Source of the DNA: Bacteroidetes oral taxon 274 str. F0058
Lineage (GTDB): Bacteria > Bacteroidota > Bacteroidia > Bacteroidales > Paludibacteraceae
Assembly (NCBI GenBank): GCA_000163695.1
Contig: GG774890.1
Coordinates: 510,339 to 574,338, forward strand
Direction: 5' to 3'
Length of the DNA stretch: 64,000 bases
Under the pieces are notes generated by a model, which saw nothing but the letters and a program-made list of their open reading frames with translations, was not told where the DNA came from and did not search any database. Positions 34,228 through 43,804 of this stretch are shown here, in pieces. How positions within the stretch are numbered: the first letter of the stretch is position 1; each line of letters begins with the position of its first letter. Position numbers and translations under genes: made by a program.

Positions 34228-35127
34228 TTACACATTCTTATGTAACAGTTTTTTCAACATTCCATTACCTCCGATGATGAGCAAGACGGCAGATAGAATC
34301 AAGACTATGCCGATGGCAAGACGGACGGTGAACGGTTCTCCGAAGACGAAGGTGCTGATGACTACTGCCGTTACAGGTTCTAATGCTCCGAGGATAGACG
34401 AAAGCGTACTGCCAATGTTTTGAATGGAGATATTCAGGAAATAGAGCGAGAGGAGCGTAGGCATCAACGCCAAAAGAACGATACAGCCCCACTCGATGGG
34501 CTGACGTGGCAGCTGAACAGAGTCGCCTGTAAAGAACATATAGCCTACGATGACTATCCAGCCGAAGAAGATAATCCAGAATGTAGACTTAACGGGCGAC
34601 ATCTTTATCTTGAACTGTTTGGCATAGACGATGTAGATAGCGAAAAGAAGCGACGAGCCCAAGACGAGCAGGACACCCGTTACGCTCAGTGTCTCCTGTC
34701 CGTCGCCCCGATAGAGAAGCCCTATTCCGCCGATAGCAAGCGCAAGCGAAATCACTGTAATGGTGGTGATATGCTCGCGATAGAAGATGACCATCAGCAT
34801 GGCGGTCATAATGGGATAAGAGAAAAGTATGGTCGAGGCGACGCCGGCGTTCATAAAAAGGAAGCTGGCAAAGAGCAGAATCGACGAGAGGGCAAACATA
34901 GCACCTAACAGCGAAAACTTGATGGCATAGCCGCGGCTGATGGAGAACTTCTCCTTGCGTATCAGCATCCATACGGCAAAGAATATTGTTGCCAGCCCAT
35001 AGCGGTAGAAGAGCACATTGCCCGACGTGAAGCCGTGGTCGTAAAGTGGAAGTGCTCCCAAGGGGTTGGTTCCATAAAAAACTGCTGCTAATATTCCTGC
35101 TATATATCCTTTTACTTTTGTATTCAT
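34228..35127 (-). CDS. EamA/DMT family transporter
   Basis: 299 residues from MNTKVKGYIAGILAAVFYGTNPLG; earlier in-frame codons would add a non-membrane stretch. Ten hydrophobic segments form two EamA repeats, with YRYGLATIFFAVWMLIRKEKF in the first and SSILGALEPVTAVVISTFVFGE in the second. Members export amino acids, nucleotides or other small metabolites; nothing here fixes the substrate. A TAnnTTTG element lies 71 bp upstream. Confidence 0.87.
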   Translation of the reverse strand: MNTKVKGYIAGILAAVFYGTNPLGALPLYDHGFTSGNVLFYRYGLATIFFAVWMLIRKEKFSISRGYAIKFSLLGAMFALSSILLFASFLFMNAGVASTILFSYPIMTAMLMVIFYREHITTITVISLALAIGGIGLLYRGDGQETLSVTGVLLVLGSSLLFAIYIVYAKQFKIKMSPVKSTFWIIFFGWIVIVGYMFFTGDSVQLPRQPIEWGCIVLLALMPTLLSLYFLNISIQNIGSTLSSILGALEPVTAVVISTFVFGEPFTVRLAIGIVLILSAVLLIIGGNGMLKKLLHKNV

Positions 35128-35197
35128 CTGTGGTTTTGCTCTCTGTAAATTCGGTTCGAGATTGGTGGGGATGCTATTTTTTTCGTTCTTTTCGGTG

Positions 35198-35205
35198 CAA
35201 AGGTA
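35198..35205 (-). promoter_or_regulatory. -7 promoter element for the EamA transporter
   Basis: TACCTTTG on the minus strand, 71 bp upstream of the start. No -33 TTTG was found. Confidence 0.5.
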
Positions 35206-35534
35206 CAAAAAATAACAGCAATAATCGGTGAATTACTGCTGCTGTTTTTTGCCGACGTCGTTTACATACAAGCTTAAGTACGTTTACGGTCGTACTAAAC
35301 GATTGTTTTGTCGCTATTCGCCGTCTTTCTTGGCGGGGGCTGCCAGCTTGGTAAACGGTCTGTTATCGTTAATATATACCCACCACGACATTGCGACGTT
35401 TTTATATCAGTTGATATTTAGGGAATTAATGAAAGTACTACCTGCCAAAGAACATCTAATAAAGAGATTATGACTCTATACCGTTTTATCGGATAGCAAT
35501 AATTATTTTGAAGAGAAGGTAGATATTATTCTTT
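35206..35534. other. Intergenic stretch between the EamA transporter and the five-gene R-M operon
   Basis: About 330 bp with no supported gene. It holds a perfect dyad ATATCA-GT-TGATAT at 35404-35417. A 25-codon minus-strand frame (35314-35391, MSWWVYINDN...) lies here too, but I cannot support it as a gene. It marks the downstream boundary of the restriction operon. No clear terminator is visible. Confidence 0.6.
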
Positions 35535-37406
35535 TCAGTCCAATTCTATTGTCAAATTAAGAGCCAATGATTCGGATATTTTTTTAAGAATTTCTGCCTT
35601 TTTATATGTTGACAGATTAGTGTTGCAATACCAACCATCTTTTACTAACCTTGTAGAACTCTTATATCTGGGATTTATCTGGTCTTTGGTTAAAATAAGA
35701 TTACCACCACAAACTTTTATGTTTAGGTCTCGCACATTCTGAACTTCTGCATATTGAATAATTTCAATGAAGGTATCTACAACTGTGTTATAACGAATTA
35801 TTTTTCCATCAGGTAATGTAACCTTGATTTTTTGTCGGGTTGACGTTGATGAAGATTGTATCGGTTCACAAGCAGAACCGTCAATTGAAACAAATTCTAC
35901 TAACAATCCAAGTTGTAAATTGTCAGATATTTGCTTAATGATACTTGCCTTAGTTGAAGTATCACAACAGGTATTAGCGTACAAATCTTTATCAATATAC
36001 TTTGTTGCCAAAGCATAGCGAGGATTTATTTCTTCCTCGCGTACAATCATATTGTTTGCACAGACATTAATATTCATTTCTTGAACACGCTCAACACCAA
36101 CATATTTTATTACGGCAACAAGAGTTTCTGATACTCTGCGTTCGCAAAATATATGACCATCGGGTGTGATTACTTTCAAAATATGAGATTTGTGTTTCTG
36201 TGTTATCTCGGATTGTTGTTCTAATGGCTTGTAATACGGTGATTGCCAATCAATTTTATTAAATAAATTGTTCCAATCTTTCAGTTCCATTGTGCTAAAT
36301 CTGTCGCCATAGAACTCAGAAATGATATGGTAAGCAGCAGGCAATTTACGATAATCAGTATCAAGTACAGGTCGTAATAAATCAAGCAGTTGAGGATTAG
36401 CTATGCGTGTGAGTTTACCGTGAAAATCGGAAAACAAGGCTTCCCAATCAACATTTTCGTTCTCATTTAACAGTTGTTGTTCTACCTCTGTTTCAGTTGT
36501 TGGTTCGTTATTATCTTGCGGCTCATCATCAGGAATGTTATCAACATCATCATTCAAGTTGTTGATTTCAAGCAAATACTGAATGTATGTGCGAAGTCCA
36601 TTAGAAACTTGTCTATGATAACCTTCATTTAATTTTTGAACCTCTGGTATTTCGAAAAAAGCATTAATGACAGAAGGATATTCGGTCAAAGAATCACAGG
36701 CAAGGAATAACTTGCGATTTCGAGAGAAATAACCATCTGAAATCAACCTCTTTATGGCACGACAATAATTATTGATAGTTGAATCGGAATATTCAGCGAC
36801 GGCTAAATAACTGGCATAGTCAGTAATATTTTTACTGTCGCATAAACAATGATATGCGGCATTGGCTTCGGCTCTTTTTCGTGATCCCATTGCCACATAA
36901 TCAGTCATTTCGGGAAAGACCTGTTTAATATTGACCAAATAATAGCCTAGTTTTGAAGTAGGAAACGCAACTACCTCACCATCATTATTCAAGTTTAGTT
37001 TTTGTAATTGATAGGTTTCTCTTGATATTTTCTGAAGCGATAGACGAGAGTATAACGAAACACTTTTAGCAGCGTTCAAACGCTGTTTTACCCAATAAGG
37101 ATTCCATGTGGTGAAAACTTTATTTTCATCATCGTAGCCAAGTGCGATAAATGGAATGTCGTTCCCTTTCAGTTGTTTGAAATCTTCCCTTATTGGCAAC
37201 TGAATACGCCAAATGTCGGGATTGTTGTTTGAAAGTTGAGCTGGTGAGAGATTCTTAATATATATGTAGAATTCCATTCCGTCAAAAGAAATACGGCAAG
37301 GATTTACTTCATTATCTTTGCTCAACATCTTGAATGTTGCGGATTTGCTAAGAATATCCACAAGCATTTCTTTCAATTCTTTTCTATCAATTTTATTTAT
37401 CGGCAT
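35535..37406 (-). CDS. Unassigned 623-residue partner of the MORC/Z1 restriction operon, with tandem C-terminal repeats
   Basis: I do not recognise this protein. Residues 1-165 look like a mixed alpha/beta domain with an aromatic FTTWNPYWVKQRL stretch. Residues 195-280 (TDYASYLAVAEYSDSTINNYCRAI) resemble the helical core-binding fold seen in recombinases. Residues 285-320 are an acidic, Asn-rich linker, and 320-395 form another compact unit. The C-terminus is two copies of one ~98-residue domain, 408-505 and 526-623. They share K-V-PDG, a Y-V-V-NI-VC-N block, an INPRY motif and a KA-I-K-IS end. There is no signal peptide or membrane segment. It is the last gene of the operon, 12 bp after the nuclease gene, in a place where related operons often carry an AIPR gene. 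A DNA-sensing or effector role is inference from context only. Confidence 0.75.
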   Translation of the reverse strand: MPINKIDRKELKEMLVDILSKSATFKMLSKDNEVNPCRISFDGMEFYIYIKNLSPAQLSNNNPDIWRIQLPIREDFKQLKGNDIPFIALGYDDENKVFTTWNPYWVKQRLNAAKSVSLYSRLSLQKISRETYQLQKLNLNNDGEVVAFPTSKLGYYLVNIKQVFPEMTDYVAMGSRKRAEANAAYHCLCDSKNITDYASYLAVAEYSDSTINNYCRAIKRLISDGYFSRNRKLFLACDSLTEYPSVINAFFEIPEVQKLNEGYHRQVSNGLRTYIQYLLEINNLNDDVDNIPDDEPQDNNEPTTETEVEQQLLNENENVDWEALFSDFHGKLTRIANPQLLDLLRPVLDTDYRKLPAAYHIISEFYGDRFSTMELKDWNNLFNKIDWQSPYYKPLEQQSEITQKHKSHILKVITPDGHIFCERRVSETLVAVIKYVGVERVQEMNINVCANNMIVREEEINPRYALATKYIDKDLYANTCCDTSTKASIIKQISDNLQLGLLVEFVSIDGSACEPIQSSSTSTRQKIKVTLPDGKIIRYNTVVDTFIEIIQYAEVQNVRDLNIKVCGGNLILTKDQINPRYKSSTRLVKDGWYCNTNLSTYKKAEILKKISESLALNLTIELD

Positions 37407-37418
37407 ATTCTTAGAGTA

Positions 37419-38420
37419 TTAGAACAGACTTTTGAAAAGAACACTATCGGAGCGGTCGAAATTTGAATGACTATCCTTAATATCAATCAAATGTGTTAGG
37501 TCGCTACTGAACTTCACTTCATTGACAAACTCGGGAACATCCGATTTCTTTATTCGAGGAACATCATCAACATTGTAAAAAAACAAAGTATCTGATGCTT
37601 CAACATAGTCAAAAAACACGCTATCCCAATTTTTATAATCATTACCAATTACAGTTGCCAAAGTAGAATATAATTTCAATTGCAAATTGACTGTAGAGAC
37701 ACGACTACAAATCTTTTCGTATAATCCTTTGACAGAAAGAGCTCCGGCACATTTGGCAGATTCTCTTACGATAACAGAAGCTATAAGCAGTCGGGAATTG
37801 ATTGACGGATTCAATTGGTCGAGGGTGAAATGATGCTTCCGTCCTTCACTTGATGTACTTTTGACCTCAATTTTATCCCGTCCCATTGTAAAATCGAATT
37901 TTGCATTTGGCTGGCTATGCCAAGCAGAAATTAATATTTCGGGGTGCAAACTATGGTCAATTACAAGAAGTTCTGCCCAAACACCTTGAATTTCCTTTAT
38001 TGGCTTTCTCCTTAATGCTGAGAATATAGTTATGAGGGTTTCAATCTCAATAGATAGTTCTTCCCGTGATGGTTCATCGGACAAGTTTGACAATATCATA
38101 ATGATGATGTCAATAAAATAAGCCTGTAGTGCTTCTTCATTTGCCCGAAGTGTTATGATTGAAAACGTGTCTGATTGAGGTTCTGCGGCATCTTCGATAA
38201 TCGTACATGGCTGATTATACTCAACAGACAACAATTCGAGAACGATATTGTGATAAGTCGCTGCAGAATCATTTGTACAAACAAAAAACTTTGGGAAGCC
38301 CTCTACCGACACTCCTAACTTGTGTTTAGAATTGGGCAAAGAGATAACGTTGAAAGCATTACTGTTTTCATCGCCTCTGGCTAAATTTTTGAATTGTGTA
38401 TATACTAAATTGCTCTGCAT
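37419..38420 (-). CDS. PD-(D/E)XK motif nuclease (DUF4420 type)
   Basis: 333 residues. The nuclease core is near the middle: a Glu in GVWAELLVID (about 146-155), then KFDFTMGRDKIEVKSTSSEG, giving the D...ExK catalytic pattern. DUF4420 (PF14390) proteins have this layout and are found in predicted restriction systems beside Z1 and GHKL ATPase genes. This is the most likely DNA-cutting subunit. It lies 11 bp downstream of the Z1 gene and 12 bp upstream of the unassigned protein. The N-terminal ~120 residues may bind partners. Confidence 0.85.
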   Translation of the reverse strand: MQSNLVYTQFKNLARGDENSNAFNVISLPNSKHKLGVSVEGFPKFFVCTNDSAATYHNIVLELLSVEYNQPCTIIEDAAEPQSDTFSIITLRANEEALQAYFIDIIIMILSNLSDEPSREELSIEIETLITIFSALRRKPIKEIQGVWAELLVIDHSLHPEILISAWHSQPNAKFDFTMGRDKIEVKSTSSEGRKHHFTLDQLNPSINSRLLIASVIVRESAKCAGALSVKGLYEKICSRVSTVNLQLKLYSTLATVIGNDYKNWDSVFFDYVEASDTLFFYNVDDVPRIKKSDVPEFVNEVKFSSDLTHLIDIKDSHSNFDRSDSVLFKSLF

Positions 38421-38431
38421 AGGCTTAAATT

Positions 38432-40717
38432 TTAATCTTCACTGTCATCGTCGTCATCGTCCGTTTGATTATGCTCTTCGTTTGAGCAATAATTGACGGC
38501 TAATGATTCAGGGTAATTGATGGCTAATGTGTAGGCGTGGGCAGGAAACTCCAATGGATGATTCTCAAAACCCAAATGATGCAACTGAATTGTAATGCTA
38601 TCATCGCCGACAATGCCTTTATCACCGGGATAGTTAGTCGAATCGGTTGCAGAACTTTGACCAGCAAAAAGATTGGTGGTGATTTTGCGAGTGCCAAAAT
38701 CAAATCCACGTTTGCGGGCAGGTGCATTAAATGCCATTTGTATGAAATAGACATATTGTAGATTGATGTTTCCGCTGGCGGCAAGGTAACGCAAATAACG
38801 AATTGTACTTGCCTTTCGTGCTGCGTCTTTGAAATTGCCGAAGCGGAAACTGTTGAGGAAATCTATAGCATCTTCAACCGACATCTTGAAACCTCGGTGC
38901 GTTCGGTCTTCTGTATTGTAACGATAATCAATGTTGAAATCGTTTTTGTGTTGTTCAAGGAAACTCTCGATGAATTGTGTGTTTGCTTCAATCAGTTTAT
39001 TAGAAGTAAATGCTTGGGTTTCTGACATACCTCTCAGTTTCGTATATACAACACTGATAGGTAGCACATTTTGGCGAGTAGGTCTGAGGCGTTCGGAAAG
39101 CAAAATTTTGCGTTCTGCCTCGGCTAAAGAATCGCACGAACGAAGTGTTGTGCGTAATTCTTCCTCATGGTCGATATAGTCACAGTAGTTTGTGATGGAT
39201 ATTTCGGGTAGAAAAACGCGGCACGATTTTATATAATCCATCTTATAGCCAAAGAAACGGCAACGCTGCTGTATTGTGTCCGCATTGGTAGCAGACGTTG
39301 TGTATCTGGGCATATACGTTGTAGCAAGTTTTTCAACGGTAAAACCACGATTTAGCATTTCGGCACCAACAAGAATGTGCATCTTGCAATTGTCCCAATC
39401 AATTTCTGTTTGGGCATCTTTATCCGTATTGACCAAATAGGTTTTTCTGTCGTTTATGACATCCTTAATCAAAGGTTTGATTTCCTCAAACGAGGGGCGC
39501 TCTGATTCGTCATAATACTCTACTGCTTTCGGGAAAATGCGTTCAAAGTTTTCATACAACAAAACTTTGTCCTCGTGACCTTCGGGCTTGCTCAATGCCT
39601 TTCTCCAACTTTTCAGTTCGTTATCAATCCATGTTTTGAATTTTTTGTTCCATTTCTTGGTATTGTCGGGGTGAACCATCATTGATAGATAGTTCACATC
39701 TTCGACTTGCAAATATTCCACGACCATTGCTACTGCCAGAATGTGGTATATCAACGCATCACGCAAAGATTGCGGCATTTGTTGCAACAGATTATATTTC
39801 TTATGAAACACTTGCTCTTTGGGAATTTCCAAAACAAGGCCGCCATCGAACATCTCCCTGAAAAACGCCTTGCCTCCAACGTAGCCTTCGCCGGGCGTAA
39901 GTAACGTATGGCTTTTGGGCGACAACAAATCTTGCATACTAATTAGAATGTTGGCTTGCGGTGTAGCTGTGTATTGGATATAGGTATTGCCTGGAAGAGC
40001 AGCCCTTAATCTCAAAATGGAATCGTATGTTGAAGAAACTTGTTTTTCTTCATCATCATTTTTCTTGCTGTTTTTCCTGCCGTAACTGTTCAATGATGCT
40101 TGGTCGGCCTCGTCATCAATAATAAGCACGGTCTCACCATCCATAACTTCCTTGAAATCGGACTTGCTGACCAACTCTGTAAGATTGTCGATGTGTTGGT
40201 ATTGCTTCAGAACAGGTATAAGAATTATCGGCTTGTACGATGATTCTATATGCCCAATTATTTCTTCCTCTTCCGTTACCTGTGGATTCGGGTGTATTTT
40301 ATAGCGGTTGTTGTTGGCTTGCTGAACATCTATTAAATCTTTTTTCAGACGCTTTGATGTTTGGTCAAGAAGATTGTTCTTGGTGCCAGCAAGATAAATA
40401 ATCATTCTATATCCATTATCCAATGCGAGTGCAGTCAATGCTGTAAACGACATAGTTTTACCACTTTGCACATAACCTACAACAAGATGCGTGGTTTCTT
40501 GACAATCATAGGCATTGTGAGGATTGCAGTGAGAAAGGATATCACAAGTTTCCTCTCTCAAAACTACCGCACCTGCGGCAGTAATGCCGTGTTTCTTGTT
40601 CGGTATCTTCTGTGATTCCACAAACTGATTGAAGTTTTCTTTCATTTCAACAGTTTGCAGTTTGTGTCTTACTGCTGCCGATTGCGAAGATTGGTTGTTT
40701 ATTATGATAGTTTCCAT
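38432..40717 (-). CDS. Z1 domain helicase-like ATPase of a restriction system
   Basis: 761 residues. A superfamily 2 motor has Walker A GYVQSGKT (81-88), Walker B DDEAD (201-205) and the YTATPQAN motif III (about 249-256). Motifs for the second lobe include GAEMLNRGFTVEKL and a QRCRFFGYK arginine-finger stretch. The MLNRGFTVEKLATTYMPR region belongs to the Z1 domain (PF10593), named for R-M operons with MORC-like ATPases. The C-terminus ends in an acidic run of Asp/Glu. It should translocate or remodel DNA for cleavage. It starts 3 bp after the GHKL gene. Confidence 0.9.
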   Translation of the reverse strand: METIIINNQSSQSAAVRHKLQTVEMKENFNQFVESQKIPNKKHGITAAGAVVLREETCDILSHCNPHNAYDCQETTHLVVGYVQSGKTMSFTALTALALDNGYRMIIYLAGTKNNLLDQTSKRLKKDLIDVQQANNNRYKIHPNPQVTEEEEIIGHIESSYKPIILIPVLKQYQHIDNLTELVSKSDFKEVMDGETVLIIDDEADQASLNSYGRKNSKKNDDEEKQVSSTYDSILRLRAALPGNTYIQYTATPQANILISMQDLLSPKSHTLLTPGEGYVGGKAFFREMFDGGLVLEIPKEQVFHKKYNLLQQMPQSLRDALIYHILAVAMVVEYLQVEDVNYLSMMVHPDNTKKWNKKFKTWIDNELKSWRKALSKPEGHEDKVLLYENFERIFPKAVEYYDESERPSFEEIKPLIKDVINDRKTYLVNTDKDAQTEIDWDNCKMHILVGAEMLNRGFTVEKLATTYMPRYTTSATNADTIQQRCRFFGYKMDYIKSCRVFLPEISITNYCDYIDHEEELRTTLRSCDSLAEAERKILLSERLRPTRQNVLPISVVYTKLRGMSETQAFTSNKLIEANTQFIESFLEQHKNDFNIDYRYNTEDRTHRGFKMSVEDAIDFLNSFRFGNFKDAARKASTIRYLRYLAASGNINLQYVYFIQMAFNAPARKRGFDFGTRKITTNLFAGQSSATDSTNYPGDKGIVGDDSITIQLHHLGFENHPLEFPAHAYTLAINYPESLAVNYCSNEEHNQTDDDDDDSED

Positions 40718-40720
40718 ATT

Positions 40721-42268
40721 CTACACTTTAGTTTGCTTGATAAATTCATTGAATATATCCAAAAGTTCAGCAGTGGTGTCGTTGCCACTTGTTTTTGCGG
40801 CAAATTTTGAAATGGCTATAGTTTTGATGATAGCAATTACCGAATCTGTCGGGCTTCCAAAATGACGGAAAAACACATGGTCGGTGTTTATTTTGCAGAC
40901 AATAACACCATCTGCCTTGTGTGAAACATCGCTCCAAAACAATTCGTTGCCTGTGTTCACAAACTCCACATTGAGTTTGTATTTTTTGCCGTCTATTCGG
41001 TACTCGTCAGTTGTTTCTCCTAAAACAATTTCTGGCTGAATCTGCGGCATTTCTTGCGGTGGATTCTGTGGGGCAACTTCTGGAAAAACAAGTTGAGTTG
41101 GTGACTCTTCTTGCTTTTTTATCTGTGTATTGATAGTTATAGGCTCCGCCTTTCTAACATTATTGTTATGCTTCTTGACAAGTTTATTGATCACTTTCTG
41201 ACTCTCATTCAGTCGATAATCTTCTGCTTGTTTGAATATGTCAAATTCAGGTGTGCGAATCTCGTCTCTTAGGGCATCCATCAACGCTTCAAGATTGTCT
41301 TTGTCTTGAATGGCGTTTTTGTTGAAACTCACATCAAATCCTTCAAGTTCAAGTTCGCCGAACAATCGTTTGTATTTGAATGTTCCGCTTGCTCCCGACA
41401 TTTTCGGGAAATACCTGCCATCATATTCAGCCCCGACAATCACACGACCACGGCGAAGCAGTACAAAACCATTTTTAGTGCTGTCAATGTCGCGAAGTAT
41501 ACCGATAAAACCAGTAGCCTTGTATTTGCCGAAAGAGAAATTGACTTCTTTCTTCCAAGTAATGGGGGCAGAATTGAAATTTCCTACCGGCGGTGCAACC
41601 AAAACAGGATATTCCGCAAAATTCAATGATTCTCCACAAACGATAATCTGCATTTCGTTTGAACGAAGCGATTTGCGGTAAATACTTGCAAGGTCGCCCC
41701 TGATTTTATCCAAATTTCTTCGAGCAGGAGAATTTTTAGTAGGGTCTGTAATTGTCACAACTGTATAATGTTCGGTAATGTCTTTTTCAACTATTTCAAT
41801 TGGAAGTTCTTCCAAATCATTTGCAGTTACTTCATTGAGATTAAATACTATCGTTCGTTCTACATTTTCATTAAGTGCTTTTGTGTTTACTACCCATGTT
41901 TCGCCGATCCACAATGCGGCGGTTTTCAACCCCATACCGAACTCGTTAAGGCCAGAATTGTTCTCGGGAGTTTTGGCTGGCATAAAAGCACTTTCGTATT
42001 GGTGTCTATTTATACCAGCGGCATTGTCGCTAATTACAATTTTGGTTGCTCGATTTGTTTCATCGTCCCATTCAATATCAATATTAACAACGAGTTTGTA
42101 ATCGTTTTCAATATCAAGAAGTGCTGTTTTGTTATCTTTATACGATTGCAGAGCATTATCGACAAACTCTGCCAATACGTGCGGGACAGTATTAGGCAGA
42201 TCGGGGAATCGGCTGTACATATTAGAGCCGATATTGATTTTCACTGATTGCAATTCCATATTATTCAT
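40721..42268 (-). CDS. MORC/MutL-like GHKL ATPase of a restriction system
   Basis: 515 residues. The Bergerat ATP fold is clear: EFVDNA N-box (34-39), DNAAGI G1 box (81-86) and the GLNEFGMGLK G2 lid (106-115). After a transducer-like middle, a Gln/Pro-rich linker (about 375-420) leads to a small C-terminal domain. Iyer and colleagues (2008) described such proteins as the prokaryotic relatives of eukaryotic MORC ATPases and placed them in R-M operons. ATP-driven dimer closure around DNA is the expected role. It overlaps the methyltransferase gene by 8 bp. A second start three codons in (MELQSV) is possible. Confidence 0.88.
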   Translation of the reverse strand: MNNMELQSVKINIGSNMYSRFPDLPNTVPHVLAEFVDNALQSYKDNKTALLDIENDYKLVVNIDIEWDDETNRATKIVISDNAAGINRHQYESAFMPAKTPENNSGLNEFGMGLKTAALWIGETWVVNTKALNENVERTIVFNLNEVTANDLEELPIEIVEKDITEHYTVVTITDPTKNSPARRNLDKIRGDLASIYRKSLRSNEMQIIVCGESLNFAEYPVLVAPPVGNFNSAPITWKKEVNFSFGKYKATGFIGILRDIDSTKNGFVLLRRGRVIVGAEYDGRYFPKMSGASGTFKYKRLFGELELEGFDVSFNKNAIQDKDNLEALMDALRDEIRTPEFDIFKQAEDYRLNESQKVINKLVKKHNNNVRKAEPITINTQIKKQEESPTQLVFPEVAPQNPPQEMPQIQPEIVLGETTDEYRIDGKKYKLNVEFVNTGNELFWSDVSHKADGVIVCKINTDHVFFRHFGSPTDSVIAIIKTIAISKFAAKTSGNDTTAELLDIFNEFIKQTKV

Positions 42269-43634
42269 CTTTCAACAAATCTTGGGCTATGTATTCAACA
42301 ATATTAACATTAACAGCATTTCCGAGAGCTTCAAATATTCGTGTGTTTGAGAGTGAAAAATCACCTCTGCCAAATAATAAAGTTCCCATTCCTTGCAGTT
42401 TTGCTGCTTCTTTAACTGTCATATATCTGCCTTGTTGTGGCTCATCATCCGTCAGACATCTGGCAGGAATCTTTACCCACGGAAGAATGGGTACTTGCGT
42501 TCCAACTAAATTGAGAGTTGGCGAATAGGTCGGCAATTTCACACGAATCCCCGATGCTCGGAACTGTACAATATTCTCGTAAATGTTTGGTTTGGCATCA
42601 GAACCACAATTCCATTCGAATTTCTGGTGGCTGTTGTCGAACTTCTCTATTTTCTTTATCCACTTGTCGAGCCATTCTTTGTGCTTTTCGTAGAACTCTC
42701 GGTTCTGCTTGATATAGCTGATTTTCCATTTCGGAAAAACTTCACTTTTATCTGTTTGGGCGTATATCGGCAAGCTATTCAAACATCCTTTGACTGAAGA
42801 GCCAACAATCAACCTACCAAGTTTGCCTTTCTTGCCTTGAAGTTCATTGAGCGTTTGAAATGCAGGTGCTTTAGCTTCATATTCGTAATTGGCACCAAAT
42901 TCCATTGCCCAAATAGGAAAATGCGGAATAGTATCACCATGAGCAATCGTCAAGTCAAGAAACTCTTGCCAAACTTCCAACTTATGCCGTGTATCACTCT
43001 TTATTTTGACGATGTTAGTGTCATTTTCATCTATAATCTTGCTTATCTCACATTTGTTTTTTGTCGGAGTTGGGAAACTGAATCCTTCCAATGAACGCTT
43101 ATTCTTATCAACACAGACAATGTAGATACGACGGCGATGTTGAGGAATAGAAAACTGATGAGGTGATAAAATTGCAGGTTCGGCAACATCGTATTCCAAC
43201 GCTTCAAGTTCATTTTTGATTGTTTTCCACGTGCGTCCTCCGTTATGGTTTTTTAGATTGGCAACATTTTCAAGCAGTATGTATTTCGGACGATGGGATT
43301 TTACTATATCGCAAATATTGTAGAACAAATTCCCATGGTCTTTATCATTGAACCCTTGACGTTTTCCCGCCTGACTAAACGGCTGACACGGAAATCCGGC
43401 ACATAAAATGTCGTGTGATGGAATTTCTTCGGACTTTATCTTTGTAATATCACCTTCAATAATGGGTGTTTCGGGAAAGTTGATTTTATAGAGTTTCCTC
43501 AAATCGTCTTTTATCTCACTTGCAAAAACACATTTGCAGCCTAACTCTTTAAGAGCCAGGTGGAAACCGCCTAATCCGGCAAATAGATCTATGAATTTCA
43601 ACGGCTGATTATTTTGCCTGACATTAGATTTCAT
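42261..43634 (-). CDS. DNA (cytosine-5-)-methyltransferase
   Basis: 457 residues from MKSNVRQNNQPLKFIDLFAGLGGF. The frame extends 21 codons upstream without family sequence. Motif I is FIDLFAGLGG, motif IV GFPCQPFSQAGKRQGF with the catalytic Cys, motif VI ENVANL, motif VIII QHRRRIYIV and motif X EALGNAVNVNIVE. The ~170-residue variable region before motif IX holds target recognition. It would protect host DNA in this operon. It is the first gene, with a TAnnTTTG element about 120 bp upstream, just beside the broken IS30 element. Confidence 0.94.
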   Translation of the reverse strand: MKSNVRQNNQPLKFIDLFAGLGGFHLALKELGCKCVFASEIKDDLRKLYKINFPETPIIEGDITKIKSEEIPSHDILCAGFPCQPFSQAGKRQGFNDKDHGNLFYNICDIVKSHRPKYILLENVANLKNHNGGRTWKTIKNELEALEYDVAEPAILSPHQFSIPQHRRRIYIVCVDKNKRSLEGFSFPTPTKNKCEISKIIDENDTNIVKIKSDTRHKLEVWQEFLDLTIAHGDTIPHFPIWAMEFGANYEYEAKAPAFQTLNELQGKKGKLGRLIVGSSVKGCLNSLPIYAQTDKSEVFPKWKISYIKQNREFYEKHKEWLDKWIKKIEKFDNSHQKFEWNCGSDAKPNIYENIVQFRASGIRVKLPTYSPTLNLVGTQVPILPWVKIPARCLTDDEPQQGRYMTVKEAAKLQGMGTLLFGRGDFSLSNTRIFEALGNAVNVNIVEYIAQDLLKDE

Positions 43635-43753
43635 AGACCATATTTTGATTATATATAAAACTATAACATACTGCCCCACAACAAGTATATACCCCACGTT
43701 CAGGGGACATATTATGTATCATATATCGCATTTTATAAATATACTTAACTATA

Positions 43754-43761
43754 CAAAAGTA
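43754..43761 (-). promoter_or_regulatory. -7 promoter element for the methyltransferase-led operon
   Basis: TACTTTTG on the minus strand, 120 bp upstream of the methyltransferase start. No -33 box at standard spacing. It lies between the operon and the IS30 remnant. Confidence 0.45.
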
Positions 43762-43804
43762 CGAAAAAATGATGATATATAAGAAAAAAAAACATAGTTT
43801 TTTC

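Noticed and set aside
35314..35391. 25-codon minus-strand frame MSWWVYINDN... in the intergenic stretch
   Set aside because: Too short to support, with no promoter at suitable distance and no recognised family.
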